NCBI RefSeq assembly: GCF_023168325.1
Contig: NZ_AP025688.1
Span: 310,001-374,000, forward strand
From: Tsukamurella sp. PLM1
GTDB lineage: Bacteria > Actinomycetota > Actinomycetes > Mycobacteriales > Mycobacteriaceae
Length of the DNA: 64,000 nucleotides
Direction: 5' to 3'
Shown here: positions 8,816 to 18,801 of the stretch, piece after piece
How the letters are laid out: every line of letters starts with the position of its first letter
Numbering within the stretch: position 1 is the stretch's first letter
Notes under the pieces: model-generated
What the model was told of the DNA's origin: nothing
The model's database searches: none
Seen by the model: the letters and a program-made list of their open reading frames with translations, nothing else
Made by a program: the position numbers and the translations under genes

Positions 8816-10533
8816 TCAGTCCGGCGCGGAGTGCCGGCCGCGTCGTGGCCGGTCGGCCGACGGATCCGGCCGCGCCGGCGGGCGGGGCTGGGGTGGTGCC
8901 GGCGGGCGGGGCTGCTGCCGCGGGGACGCGGGGATCGGCTCGTCCGGCAGGCGTCGCCGGCCCGGCTGCGGCTCCCGGGCCGCGACGGGGAACTGCCCGG
9001 TCGGCGGGGCGGCCGGCGACTGCCCGGTCGGCGGGGCGACCGGCGACTGCGCAGGCGGTGGCGCGGCGGCTCGGGACTGCGCCGGGGCGGCGGTCGTGGC
9101 CGCCGTCCGGGCCGCCGCGTGGCGCTCCCGCACCCGGATCTCGGAGGGGTCGGTGTCGGGGTGGCTCTGCGAGTACCGCGCGGCGGCCTCGGCGCTGACG
9201 GCGGCCCGCTTCGGCTTGGCGAGCAGCGTGGCGATCGCGGTGGTCAGCGGGACCGACAGCGCGAGCCCGATGCCGCCGACGAAGGCGCGGACCAACTCGA
9301 TGGCCACGGAATCGGACGTGAGCACCTGGCCCAGCGGCCGCCCGGCGATCGAGAACAGCAGCAGTAGCGGCAGCGCGGTCCCCACGTATGCGAACACCAG
9401 CGTGTAGACGGTCGACGCGATGTGGTCGCGGCCCACGCGCATGGCCGAGAGGAACGTGCGCCGCCGGGACGACTTGGGCGACAGCTTCGCCAGCTCGAAG
9501 GTGGCGGAGGCCTGCGTGATGGTCACGTCGTTGAGCACGCCGAGCGCGCCGATCACGAATCCGGCCAACAGCACGCCCGAGGTGGAGACCGTGGAGGCGT
9601 AGGCCTGCAGGTTGGTCGCGTCTTCACTACTGAGACCGGTGACCTGGGTGGTGATCGTGGCCAGCCACGCGAGGACCCCGCACACTGCGAGGGAACACAG
9701 GGTGCCGAGCAGCGCGGCCGAGGTACGCAGGGAGACGCCGTGCGCGAGGTACAGCACCACGTACAGGATCACCGCCGACGCCACGAGCGCCACCCACACC
9801 GCCGAGTTGCCGTCCAGGATCGAGGGCAGCGCGAACAGCACGATCACCACCCCGGACAGTGCGAGCCCCAGCAGTGCCCGCAGGCCCCGCCACTGCGCCA
9901 CGGCGATCACGACCGCCGCGAACACCAGCCCCCACACCCACAGCGACATACCGCGGGCGTAGTCGTAGAACGCGTAGTTCGCGGGCGAGCCGGCCACGCC
10001 GCCGCCGTTGAAACTCATCAGGATCTTGGTGCCGGGCGACAGGTCGGGCTGGCCGGTGCCGGGGTCGCCGGCCGCGACAGGTCCACGCCGGTCCGGTTGG
10101 ACGGCGTCTGGCCGGGCACCGCGGAGACGTTCATCCGCTGCGTGCCGATCGAGAACATCGTCCACTTGCCCGAGTCCTGGCCGCTGGTGATGCGCACCGA
10201 ACTGTTCAGGCAGCCACCGTCGGGATTGAGGACCGGATGGGGCTGTGTTTCGCTGACCTGACCGTTCCCGTTGGGCGTGAAGTCGCAGTCGCCGATCATC
10301 TGCTCGGCGACGGTGCCGTTGGACAGGCTCGGCGTCTGCGGGCCGCCGGGCACGCTGACGCGCAACTGCGACGGCCAGAGCAGCACGACGCCGGCCACGA
10401 CCGCCACCCCGATGATCGCGAGCAGGCCGATCACCACGCGCGACGCCCACTTGCCGAGCGAGATGTTGCTCAGTGAGTGGCTGTGCACGTGGGTGGCCGG
10501 GTCGGCGTCGTGGTGATCGTGGTCGGCTGTCAC
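8816..10533 (-). CDS. YibE/F family multipass membrane protein, frameshifted
   Basis: The N-terminus is His/Asp-rich (HDHHDADPATHVHSHS), then comes one helix (VVIGLLAIIGVAVVAGVVLL) and an extracellular domain with two cysteines. About six further helices typical of YibE/F proteins follow (GLVFAAVVIAVAQW, ASAVILYVVLYLAHGV, GVLLAGFVIGALGVLNDVTI, FAYVGTALPLLLLFSIAG, AFVGGIGLALSVPLTTAIA). A ~110-residue Pro/Ala/Gln-rich cytoplasmic tail ends the protein. One base is missing near 10072, joining residues ~154 and ~155. The function of the family is unknown. aspC lies nine bases upstream on the same strand side. Confidence 0.78.
8994..9047 (+). repeat. Tandem 27-bp repeat in the YibE/F tail
   Basis: Two nearly identical 27-base units (8994-9020 and 9021-9047) encode the repeating PPTGQ[SF]P[AV]A segment of the proline-rich tail. 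Confidence 0.7.
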
Positions 10534-10542
10534 GCCGCCACC

Positions 10543-11798
10543 CTACTTCTGCTTGTACGAACTCAGGAAGTTGCCGAACCGCTCGAGCGCCTCGGACAGA
10601 TCACGGGCCCACGGCAGGGTCACCACGCGGAGGTGATCGGGCGTGGGCCAGTTGAAGCCCGTGCCCTGCACCATGAGGATCTTCTCCTGGTTGAGCAGGT
10701 CCAGCGCCAGCTGCTCGTCGTCGTGGATCTCGTGCACCTCGGGATCCAGCCTGGGGAACGCGTACAGGGCGCCCTCCGGCTTGACGCAGCTCACGCCGTG
10801 GATCGCGTTGAGCTTCTCGTAGGCCACGTCGCGTTGCTCCAGCAGCCGCCCGCCGGGCAGGATCAGGTCGTTGATGGACTGGTACCCGCCGAGCGCCACC
10901 TGGATCGCGTGCTGCGCAGGCACATTCGGGCACAGGCGCGTCGACGAGAGCAGGGTCAGCCCCTCGATGAATCCGGACGCGTGCTCCTTGGGCCCGGTCA
11001 GGACGGCCCAGCCCGCGCGGTACCCGCACACGCGGTACGCCTTCGACAGGCCGTTGAAGGTCATCACGAGCAGGTCGGGGGCGAGCTCGGCGATGGAGAT
11101 GTGCTGCGCGTCGTCGTAGAGGATCCGGTCGTAGATCTCGTCGGCCAGCACCAGCAGCGAGTGCTTGCGCGCCACCTCAACGATCTGCTGCAGCGTCTCG
11201 CGCGAATACACCGCGCCCGTCGGGTTGTTCGGGTTGATCACCACGATCGCCTTGGTGCGCGGTGTGATCTTCGACTCGATGTCCTCGACCGACGGGTTCC
11301 AATCGTTGTCCTCGTCGCACAGGTAGTGCACCGCGGTGCCGCCGGCGAGCGACGTCATGGCCGTCCACAGCGGGTAGTCCGGCGCGGGGATGAGCACCTC
11401 GTCGCCGTTGTCGAGCAGCGCCTGCATCGTCATCGTGATCAGCTCGGAGACGCCGTTGCCCAGGTACACGTCGCCGATGTCGAAGTAGGGGAAGTCCGGG
11501 ATCTCCTCGTAGCGGGTCACCACCGCCCGTCGCGCGGGGCGATGCCCTGCGACTCGCTGTACCCCTGCGAAGTGGGCAGCGCGTGGATCATGTCGCGGAC
11601 GATCGAATCCGGCGCCTCGAACCCGAAGGTCGCCGGATTGCCGATGTTCAGCTTGAGGATGCGGTGCCCCTGCGCCTCCAGCCGCGCCGCCTGCGCCACC
11701 ACGGGTCCGCGGATCTCGTACAGCACGTTCTGCAGCTTGGCGGACTGCTCGAGCGGCTTGAGTTCGGTGCGGATGTGGGGCACGTGCGGTCGGCTCAT
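10543..11798 (-). CDS. aspC: Alanine/aspartate aminotransferase AspC-type, frameshifted
   Basis: A class I/II PLP aminotransferase of about 418 residues after repair, homologous to M. tuberculosis AspC (Rv0337c). It has NIGNPATFGFEAPD near the N-terminus, INPNNPTGAVYSRE, ADEIYDRILYDD and the PLP-lysine segment TFNGLSKAYRVCGYRAGW. Residues 1 to ~88 are in one frame and the rest in another; a base is missing at the GCCCCGCG run near 11537. It interconverts alanine or aspartate with 2-oxoacids. It sits next to etfD's neighbourhood, as in mycobacteria. Confidence 0.9.
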
Positions 11799-11801
11799 GG
11801 G

Positions 11802-12815
11802 CTATATCGTCGCAGGTTGCGGCAAATCCTTTTCGCTCACCTCGCCGTTGCCCGACGGTGCCGCCCCCTCGGCCCGGTGCCGGGCGGCGCCGACCACGAG
11901 CAGCGCGTAGCCCACCGCGATCCACGCGCCCAGCACGGCGAACGCCGCGCCCGCGCCGGAGCCGATCACGGCACCGTCGGCGAAGAAGGCCGCGCTGCGC
12001 AGGGCCGTGCCCGTGGCGCCGATCGGCAGGCTCTGTCCCAGGACCGCCCAGACGTGCGGCAGGAATTCCGGCGGGGCGCCGATCCCGGCGAGCGGCATGC
12101 CGACCAGCATGAACAGCAGCGCCGCAGGCGCGATGCCCTTGGGTCCGGCGATCGACACCAGGCCTGCCACCGTGGCGCCGATCGCGAGCATGCCGGCGCT
12201 CATGGCGAGCCACTGGCCCCAGAACCCGCCGGGCAGCACGCCGACCCACATCGCGGCGCCCACCGCGGCGGCGCCGACCACGGCCGCGCCCACGGGCAGG
12301 GCCACGGCCACGATCCTCGGGTGGCCGCCGATCATCACGGTGGCGAGCGCCAGCACCATGCCGGAGAGGAACACGGGCATCACGATGGAGCCGAAGCCGG
12401 CGCCGCGCGGGTCGTCGGCGGAGAGCGGCGCGACGTCGACCGTCTGCACCGGCGCGCCCTGGGCGACGCCGGTTGCCAGCTGGGTGATCATCGGCGCGAC
12501 GGCGGGTGAGGCGCCGCTCGCGACGACGGCCTTGGGCTGGGCGCCGGGCACGATGCCGCCGTAGACCTCGCGGTCCTTCGCGGCCTGCACCAGCTCCGAT
12601 TCGGTGGCGAACGCGCGTACCGCGAACCCGCCGGGCTGCTGCGCGTCGAGCCGCTGTTGAACCTGCGCCGCCGCGGCCTGCGGGCCGACCACGCCGATCG
12701 GCAGGTCGTGCGGCTTCCCGTGGGACGCCGGCCCGGTGAACAGCAGCACGATCAGAGGGATGGCGATGGCGAGCCCGGCGAACACCGCCGCGAGCTTCGT
12801 GTGGGACGTGCTCAT
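11802..12815 (-). CDS. YhgE/ABC-2-like membrane protein controlled by the adjacent TetR
   Basis: The 337-residue protein has an N-terminal helix (LAAVFAGLAIAIPLIVLLF), a soluble extracellular domain (residues ~30-140) and five to six C-terminal helices. This is the architecture of ABC-2/YhgE/DUF3533 export-type permeases. No ATPase gene is adjacent. GGAGG lies six bases before the ATG. It is divergent from a TetR gene with two palindromes in the shared 98-bp promoter region, so induction by a small lipophilic compound is a reasonable inference. The substrate is unknown. Confidence 0.72.
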   Translation of the reverse strand: MSTSHTKLAAVFAGLAIAIPLIVLLFTGPASHGKPHDLPIGVVGPQAAAAQVQQRLDAQQPGGFAVRAFATESELVQAAKDREVYGGIVPGAQPKAVVASGASPAVAPMITQLATGVAQGAPVQTVDVAPLSADDPRGAGFGSIVMPVFLSGMVLALATVMIGGHPRIVAVALPVGAAVVGAAAVGAAMWVGVLPGGFWGQWLAMSAGMLAIGATVAGLVSIAGPKGIAPAALLFMLVGMPLAGIGAPPEFLPHVWAVLGQSLPIGATGTALRSAAFFADGAVIGSGAGAAFAVLGAWIAVGYALLVVGAARHRAEGAAPSGNGEVSEKDLPQPATI

Positions 12816-12833
12816 GGGAGCCTCCGTAGGTAT

Positions 12834-12849
12834 TTCAACGTTTGTTGAA
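12834..12849. promoter_or_regulatory. TetR-type operator 1
   Basis: The palindrome TTCAAC-GTTT-GTTGAA sits just upstream of the permease start. The half site TATTTCAAC is repeated in the second palindrome near the tetR start, indicating one dimeric regulator binding both. Confidence 0.65.
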
Positions 12850-12879
12850 TCAGACCGTACGTCCGGCCCCGGAGCTATG

Positions 12880-12893
12880 TCAACAGATGTTGA
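12880..12893. promoter_or_regulatory. TetR-type operator 2
   Basis: TCAACA-GA-TGTTGA followed by AATA lies 21 bases upstream of the tetR ATG and shares the GTTGAAATA half site with operator 1. It probably mediates autorepression. Confidence 0.65.
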
Positions 12894-12913
12894 AATACGC
12901 TAGGCTTCTCGAC

Positions 12914-13506
12914 ATGACGACCGGACGGCGCGCGGGCGCCAGCACCGCCAAGGCGGACATCCTCGAGGCGGCGCGCGAGCTGTTCGCCGAGGTCGGATTC
13001 GACCGGGCGACCATCCGCGCCATCGCCGCCCGCGCGAACGTGGACGTGGCGCTGGTGTCGTACTACTACGAGAACAAGGCGGGGTTGTTGCGGGCGGCCA
13101 TGGAGTTGCCCTGGACCCGCGCAAGTTCATTCTCGAGGCCGTACAGGGGCCGCGGGAGAACCTGGGGGAGCGGCTGTTACGCGGGGCGTTCCGCGCCTGG
13201 GAGAGTCCTGAGGCGGGCGCCGGCGTGCGCGCCGCGCTGCGGGCCGCGGCGGTCGACACGGTCGGGAACCACAGCACCCTTGGTGAATTCGTCAGCAGCG
13301 AGATGATCCCGACCGTGATGTCCGTGACCGGCATCCCGAAGGAGTCCGCCCGTGTTCTCGCGAGCACCGTCCTCGGGCTGGCGTTCATGCGCTACCTGGT
13401 CCGCGCACCCGCGTTCACGGAGGTGTCGGTCGACGAGCTGATCGCGTCGTACGCTCCGGTGATCCAGGGCATCGTCGACGCGGACGCGCACCCGGCCCGG
13501 AGCTAG
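12914..13506 (+). CDS. TetR/AcrR family regulator, frameshifted
   Basis: The N-terminal helix-turn-helix domain is clear (ADILEAARELFAEVGFDRAT, IRAIAARANVDVALVSYYYE, NKAGLLRAAME). The ligand-binding C-terminal domain continues in another frame (LDPRKFILEAVQGPRENLGE...). One C is missing from the run at 13109-13111. The repaired length is about 197 residues, normal for the family. It is divergent from the permease and very likely represses it and itself through the two palindromes between the genes. Confidence 0.88.
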
Positions 13507-13584
13507 CCGGGTGAATCCGCGGCCCAGCGGGCACGAGAACCCGGATCTGGCTTCGTAGGGTCCTACAGCCGCGGATCGACCCGG
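13507..13584. terminator. Imperfect inverted repeat between convergent genes
   Basis: CCGGGTGAATCCGCGG (13507-13522) and CCGCGGATCGACCCGG (13569-13584) pair with two mismatches around a 46-base loop that itself contains GTAGG-GT-CCTAC. It lies between the convergent tetR and the next gene and may act as a bidirectional terminator; there is no T tract. Confidence 0.4.
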
Positions 13585-13587
13585 GCG

Positions 13588-14343
13588 CTAGTCGAGGTCG
13601 CGCGCGGGCTTCTCGGCGTTCCCGACCTCGACCTCGACCTCGGCCTCCACGACCTCGATCGTTTCGCCGGGCCGGAGTGGAGGAACCGGCTCGGTGGGCT
13701 GTACGGCTGCGGGGGCGGGCTCGACGGCCGCCGGTGCCACCGCCGGGACGGCCGACGCATCGGGTGCCTGCGGATCCTCGTCGTCGCCGAGGTTGTGGAA
13801 CGCGCGCCCCAGCTCCTCGGAGACGTTGATGATGCGCGCCTTCTTGACCTCGGGCTTGTCGATCTCCTCGGCCACGTACTGCGCGATGAACCGGCGGATC
13901 TCCGAATCCACGCTGGCCACGACGCGCACGATCGACCCGCGGATGGTCCGCGACTCCACGTCGACCCACACGTCCTTGGGCTTGGGCGGGTCAACCTCGA
14001 TGCGCAGCTCCAGCGGGGCGGCCGCGCGCACGGTGAGCGGCAGGGTGATGAGTCCGGCCACGTCGTAGCGGATCCGGTCGACCTTGAGGTCGATCAGCAG
14101 GCCGATGCGCAGCGGGATCTTCACGGTGAACGTGATGAGCTCGCCCACCTGCCGGGTGAGCTGCGGCTCGTCGATCTCGACCTGCGCCCACACCTTCGCG
14201 ACCCCACCGGGGCCCGACGGGATCGGGCCCACGGTGAAGTCGCCGCCGGCGATGTCGGCGAACGCGGAGCCGACGCGCTCCTCGTTCACGGCGATCTCGA
14301 AGAACCGCCGACCGAACTCCTCGTAGCTCACGTACTCAGGCAC
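13588..14343 (-). CDS. Conserved actinobacterial protein of unknown function
   Basis: The 251-residue soluble protein starts with GTG (VPEYVSYEEFGRRFFEIAVN). Residues ~1-185 form an alternating beta-rich domain (FTVKIPLRIGLLIDLKVDRI, LPLTVRAAAPLELRIEV). A helical stretch (FIAQYVAEEIDKPEVKKARI) and an acidic, Pro/Ala/Val/Glu-rich tail (VVEAEVEVEVGNAE) follow. There is no signal peptide or membrane helix. It lies 45 bases downstream of etfD on the same strand and may be cotranscribed with it. I do not recognise a named family. Confidence 0.7.
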   Translation of the reverse strand: MPEYVSYEEFGRRFFEIAVNEERVGSAFADIAGGDFTVGPIPSGPGGVAKVWAQVEIDEPQLTRQVGELITFTVKIPLRIGLLIDLKVDRIRYDVAGLITLPLTVRAAAPLELRIEVDPPKPKDVWVDVESRTIRGSIVRVVASVDSEIRRFIAQYVAEEIDKPEVKKARIINVSEELGRAFHNLGDDEDPQAPDASAVPAVAPAAVEPAPAAVQPTEPVPPLRPGETIEVVEAEVEVEVGNAEKPARDLD

Positions 14344-14388
14344 TCGTACATCCTGCCCTAAGAGCGATAGTCGATCGACTTGATCCGA

Positions 14389-15410
14389 TCACTTCCGGCC
14401 GCCGGGGCGCTTGGCCCCCGCAGCGATCCCGAAGCCCTTCGCCTTCGACTCGCCCTCGGTGGCCAGCGTGCGGTCGCTGCCGCCCGTGGTCGCCTTGGGC
14501 TGGTCAGCCGGGGTCTCCGGCGCCGACGGTGCCTTCCCGTCCGACTCCGGCTGCGCCGCGGGCTCCGCGGGCGCCGACGGTGCCGGTGTGACGGGAGTCT
14601 CAGTCGGCGCGGCGGCCGAATCAGTCACAGCTGCTGGTTTCGGCGCACCCGGCTTCTTCGCGCCGGGGCGCTTCGCACCCGCGGCGATGCCGAACCCGGC
14701 CGACTTCGACTCGCCCGCGGTCTTGAGCGTGCGGTCCTCAGCGGGAGCGGCGGGCGCCGCAGGGGCCGCCTCGGCCGCCGGTGCAGCAGGTGCGGTCGCC
14801 GCCGGCGCGGCAGGTGCTGCGGCAGCGGGAGCGGCCTTGGGTGCGCCGGGCTTCTTGGCGCCGGGTCGCTTGGCGCCCGCGGCGATGCCGAATCCGGCCG
14901 ACTTGGACTCGCCGGCAGCCTTCAGTGTGCGGTCCTCGGCAGGCGCGGACTCGGCTGCCGGAGCGGCCGCCGCCTCCGCCGCGGGTGCCTCCGCCGCAGG
15001 TGCGGCTGCCGGAGCGGCCGCTGCGGGCTTGGGCGCGCCGGGCTTCTTCGCGCCCGGGCGCTTCGCTCCGCCGGCGATCCCCAGGCCGACCGCGGGCTTC
15101 GCGGGGGCCGCGGGAGCGGACGGTGCCTCGGACGCGGGTGCCTCCGCCGCAGGTGCGGCTGCCGGAGCGGCCGCTGCGGGCTTGGGCGCGCCGGGCTTCT
15201 TCGCGCCCGGGCGCTTCGCCCCACCGGCCATGCCCAGGCCGACCGCGGGCTTCGCGGGGCCGCGGGCGTCGACGGTGCCTCGGCCGGAGCGGCGTCGGCG
15301 GTGGGAGCGGGAGCGGCGGCGGGCTTGGCGCCGCCGGGCTTCTTCGGCCCGCCCGGGCGCTTGCCGCCCCCGGCGAGTCCGAGACCCACGGTGGGCTTCG
15401 CGTCCTTCTT
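14389..15410 (-). repeat. Six-copy protein repeat in the EtfD tail, with a 153-bp DNA duplication
   Basis: Copies of the AKRPGAKKPG-type unit lie near 14400, 14650, 14850, 15040, 15190 and 15350, separated by Ala/Pro/Glu linkers. At DNA level 14981-15066 and 15134-15219 are identical, a period of 153 bases (51 codons), which indicates recent in-frame duplication. Confidence 0.75.
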
Positions 15411-17805
15411 CTCCGCCGGAGCGGCCGGAGCCGCTGCAGCTGCGGGGCCGCCTGCGCCGGGGGCGCCTCGGCAGGGGACTCGGCGAGGGCGGCGGCACCG
15501 TCGGACACCTTGCGGTTGGGGTTGCCGAGAACGATCCCCTCGGGCAGGCCCCGCTTGACGGACTCGAGCAGCATCTGCGCGACGTCGACGACCTCGGGCG
15601 CCTGCTCCGGCGTCTCGGCGGTCTGCGCGGTCACGCCGTCGGAGAGCATCACGCGGCAGAACGGGCAGCCGGTGGCGATCTTCTTCGGCGTGGCCTCGGG
15701 CGTCGACGAGAGTGTGTTCAGGGCCTCGTCCACGCGGTCGATGTTGATCCGCTTGCCGAGCTGCTCCTCCATCCACATGCGCGCGCCGCCGGCGCCGCAG
15801 CACATGGACCGCTCGAGGTGCCGCGGCATCTCCTTGAGCGTGGCGCCCGAGGCGCCGATCAGTTCGCGCGGGGCCTCGTACACCTGGTTGTGGCGGCCCA
15901 GGTAGCAGGGATCGTGGTAGGTCACGTCCTCGCTCGGGGGCGCGACGGGCACCAGACGCTTCTCGCGGACCAGCTTGTTCAGCAGCTGGGTGTGGTGGAC
16001 CACCTCGTACTTGCCACCCACCTGCGGGTACTCGTTGCCGAGCGCGTTGAAGCAGTGGGCGCAGGTCACGACGATCTTGCGCTGCTTCTCGGGGAGGCCG
16101 TCGAAGACCTCGTCGAGCTGCTCGATGTTCTGCTGCGCGAGCATCTGGAACAAGAACTCGTTGCCCGCGCGGCGGGCGGAGTCACCGGTGCAGGTCTCGC
16201 CCGGCCCAGGACCAGGAAGTTCACGGCGGCCACGTCGAGAAGCTCGGCAACGGCCTTGGTGGTCTTCTTGGCGCGGTCCTCGAAGGCGCCGGCGCAGCCG
16301 ACCCAGAAGAGGTACTCGAAGCCGTCGAACGACTCGACGTCCTGGCCGTAGACGGGGATGTCGATGTCCATCTCGTCGATCCAGGCGGTGCGCTGGCTGG
16401 AGCTCTGGCCCCAGGGGTTGCCCTTGTTCTCGAGGTTCTTGAACAGGCCGGCCAGCTCGTGCGGGAACTCCGACTCGATGAGCACCTGGTACCGGCGCAT
16501 GTCCACGATGTGGTCGACGTGCTCGATGTCGACGGGGCACTGCTCGACGCACGCACCGCAGGTGGTGCAGGACCACAGGACCTCCGGGTCGATGACGCCG
16601 CCCAGGGCACCGTCTTCGCCGGCCGGGCCGACGAGCGCGCGCTCGGCCTCAGCGCGGGCCTCGGCCGGGATCTTCTCCAGCGCGGCCTCGTCGACGGTGC
16701 CGTCCTTGTTCACCAGGCCGATCTGCTCGCCCGCGGTGTCGGTGCGTCCGCCGGCCAGCAGGTACGGCGCCTTGGCGTAGCCGTGATCGCGCAGACCCAT
16801 GATGAGCAGCTTCGGGCTCAGCGGCTTACCGGTGTTCCACGCGGGGCACTGGCTCTGGCAGCGGCCGCACTCGGTGCAGGTGGTGAAGTCCAGCCAGCCC
16901 TTCCAGGAGAAGTCCTCGATCTTGCCGGCGCCGAGGTTGTCGACGTCGGGGTCGGTGTTCTCCATGGTCAGGACCTTGCCGTTGGAGACCATCTCCTTGG
17001 CGGCGCCCAGTGCGCGGCGGCTGCCCAGCTCGCGCTTGAAGTAGATGTTGAAGAAGGCGGAGAAGCGGTGCCACGCGACGCCCCAGGTGAGGTTGCTGCC
17101 GACCAGTATCAGGAACATGACGCCCGACATGAGCTTGATGAAGGCGAAGACGGTGACCATCGTCGGGCTGTTGGGGAGCAGCTCGGCGACGTGCCGGGTG
17201 AAGAAGTCGGTCACGGGGTCGGACTCGCCGGTCATGGCGATCTTGCCCGCCTTGACCATGATCATGCCGAGGCCCTCGAAGAAGACGATGGCCTCGATCG
17301 TGTACGCGGGCAGGAACTTGCTGCCGGCGAAGCGGGAGAACAGCGCGGGGTTGCGCGGGTGCTTGACCTGGCGGATCACGATCAGCACCAGGATGCCCAC
17401 GAAGGTGGCGATGCCCAGGATCTCGTCCACCAAGTGGTAGATCGGCGACGAGCCGATGACCGGCCAGTGGAAGTGCGGGTCGAACGTCTGCGGCAGGGCC
17501 TCGAACCACAGCACCATGCCCAGCAGGAAGCCGACCATCACGAACCAGTGGGCGATGCCCACCGTGCGGTTCTTGATCATCTTGGTGTGGGCGAGGAACT
17601 CGACCACGACCTCCGCGGCACGCGGGATGAAGGGGAGCCAGCGGTCCTTGGCGGACTGGCCCTGGGCGATGATCCGCACCATGCGGAGTGCGCCGCGGAA
17701 GAAGATCCCCCACGCGACGACGAAGGCGATGGCGCCGATCGTGCCGAGGGCGATGTTCAGCGGGGTGATGTCGGACTCGGCGGCGGCCAAATACGTCTGG
17801 TCCAC
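14389..17805 (-). CDS. etfD: EtfD-type membrane Fe-S oxidoreductase with repetitive Lys/Ala/Pro tail, three frameshifts
   Basis: Homologue of M. tuberculosis Rv0338c (EtfD), which passes electrons from the electron-transfer flavoprotein of fatty acid beta-oxidation to the membrane. The order is several N-terminal helices (residues ~15-265), two 4Fe-4S motifs (CTECGRCQSQCPAW and CTTCGACVEQCPVD), then CCG-type cysteine domains (CAHCF, CCGAGG, CPFC). The C-terminal ~350 residues repeat a G[LF]G[IL]A[AG]GAKRPGAKKPG unit six times. Single bases are missing near 16202, 15444-15450 and 15256-15261, each in a G/C run. The GTG at 17805 follows AGAAAGG by 8 bases. A long palindrome upstream may be its operator. 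Confidence 0.88.
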
Positions 17806-17837
17806 GTCGTGCACCTTTCTGCCTCGCGGGCTGGCTG

Positions 17838-17869
17838 GCATCCATGTTACTCGTCAGTAACATGGATGC
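17838..17869. promoter_or_regulatory. Perfect 14-bp inverted repeat upstream of etfD (probable operator)
   Basis: GCATCCATGTTACT (17838-17851) and AGTAACATGGATGC (17856-17869) are exact complements around CGTC. The core TTACT-N4-AGTAA is of the kind bound by TetR-family regulators. It lies 33 bases upstream of the etfD start and 91 bases upstream of the divergent ydcF-like gene. Confidence 0.6.
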
Positions 17870-17959
17870 GAAACCACTGCGTCTGGCATAACCGTAGAAC
17901 GCGGATATATGTGGTCCTGCGTGAAGGTTCACCTAACTCCTGCTCGGTAAGGTGTCCTC

Positions 17960-18534
17960 ATGACTTCGGGACTGCGTTCGCGCGTGAATCCCACGGCGCG
18001 ACTGCGATCCGTGGTGAGCGGCATCACGGGCGCCGGGCCGCTCTACGTGCCGCGCGACGCCCCGCAGGCCCCGTCGCGATCGCGTTCGGCGCGTCGGTGA
18101 AGGGCGGCCGGCCGGGCTCGTTCGTCGAGGGACGGCTCGTGGCGTCGCTGCAGCTCCTGCGGCTGGGAAAGGTCGAGAAGATCCTGGTCTCCGGCAACGC
18201 CGGCGGCACCTCCGGCGACGAGATCGCCGTGATGACGGCGTGGCTGCGCGCGCGGGGCGTCCCCGCCGGGGATCTCCTCACCGACGGTGCCGGTCTCGAC
18301 ACCTATCTCGCCTGCCGGCGGGCGCGCGACGAGTTCGGGCTGGGGCGCGTCCTGCTCGTCTCGCAGTTCTTCCATGCCCGACGGGCCGCCGCCCTCGCCC
18401 GGCACCTCGGCCTCGACGCGGACGCCGTCCGCGCCGAGTGCGGCTGCACCCGGCGCGCCTGGATCCGCAACCTCGCCCGCGAATACTTGCTCTCCCGCCC
18501 CAAAGCCGCGCTGGACATCGCCCGCCGCAGCTGA
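17960..18534 (+). CDS. YdcF/SanA family (DUF218) protein, frameshifted
   Basis: The repaired protein has ~191 residues: a short basic N-terminus (MTSGLRSRVNPTARLRSVV), then the DUF218 core IAFGASVKGGRPGSFVEGRL, ILVSGNAGGTSGDE and LLVSQFFHARRAAALARHLG. One C is missing from the run at 18069-18072. The ATG is preceded by TAAGGT (17948-17953) six bases upstream, pointing to a leaderless transcript. SanA/YdcF proteins affect envelope permeability in Gram-negatives; their biochemical role is unclear. Confidence 0.78.
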
Positions 18535-18642
18535 TCGCGACGGGGCGGTCGTTCTTCGAGGTCACCGGCGATCCGCAATCGGTTCGGAGTCGCTGCAGGT
18601 CGCCGCGGAGTAATGCTGTCGAACTTTCACGGGCGGTCGGCG

Positions 18643-18801
18643 TAGGGTGGGGCGCATGAACCGAGGAGGAGTGTCCGGCGCCCTGCGCCACGGCAGATGA
18701 TCACGCCCCGCAGCCGATCCGCCGGACCGGCTGCGTAGCGCTGCCCACACACCTCCACCCTCGCGCGTATCGCCGAGGGCTTCTTGAAAGACGGTTCGAT
18801 C
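18643..18801 (+). promoter_or_regulatory. Attenuator-like leader of the FBP gene with a 14-codon leaderless ORF
   Basis: TAGGGT (18643-18648) stands seven bases before an ATG that opens a 14-codon ORF (18656-18700, MNRGGVSGALRHGR). Downstream come a GCAGCCG/CGGCTGC hairpin (18710-18734) and a CCCTCG/CGAGGG hairpin (18758-18779) followed by CTTCTT, a weak terminator shape. The FBP start follows at 18802. The layout of a leaderless leader peptide, two hairpins and a translation-factor gene is typical of ribosome-mediated attenuation. It is an inference from layout only. Confidence 0.4.

Noticed and set aside
14389..15410. Regularly spaced repeats considered as a CRISPR array
   Set aside because: The repeats are in-frame protein repeats with Ala/Pro coding spacers; there are no cas genes and no uniform short spacers.
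14411..16351. 646-codon Ala/Gly/Pro-rich plus-strand frame resembling a PE/PPE or collagen-like protein
   Set aside because: It is the antisense of the EtfD repeat tail and continues across its Fe-S domain; not an independent gene.
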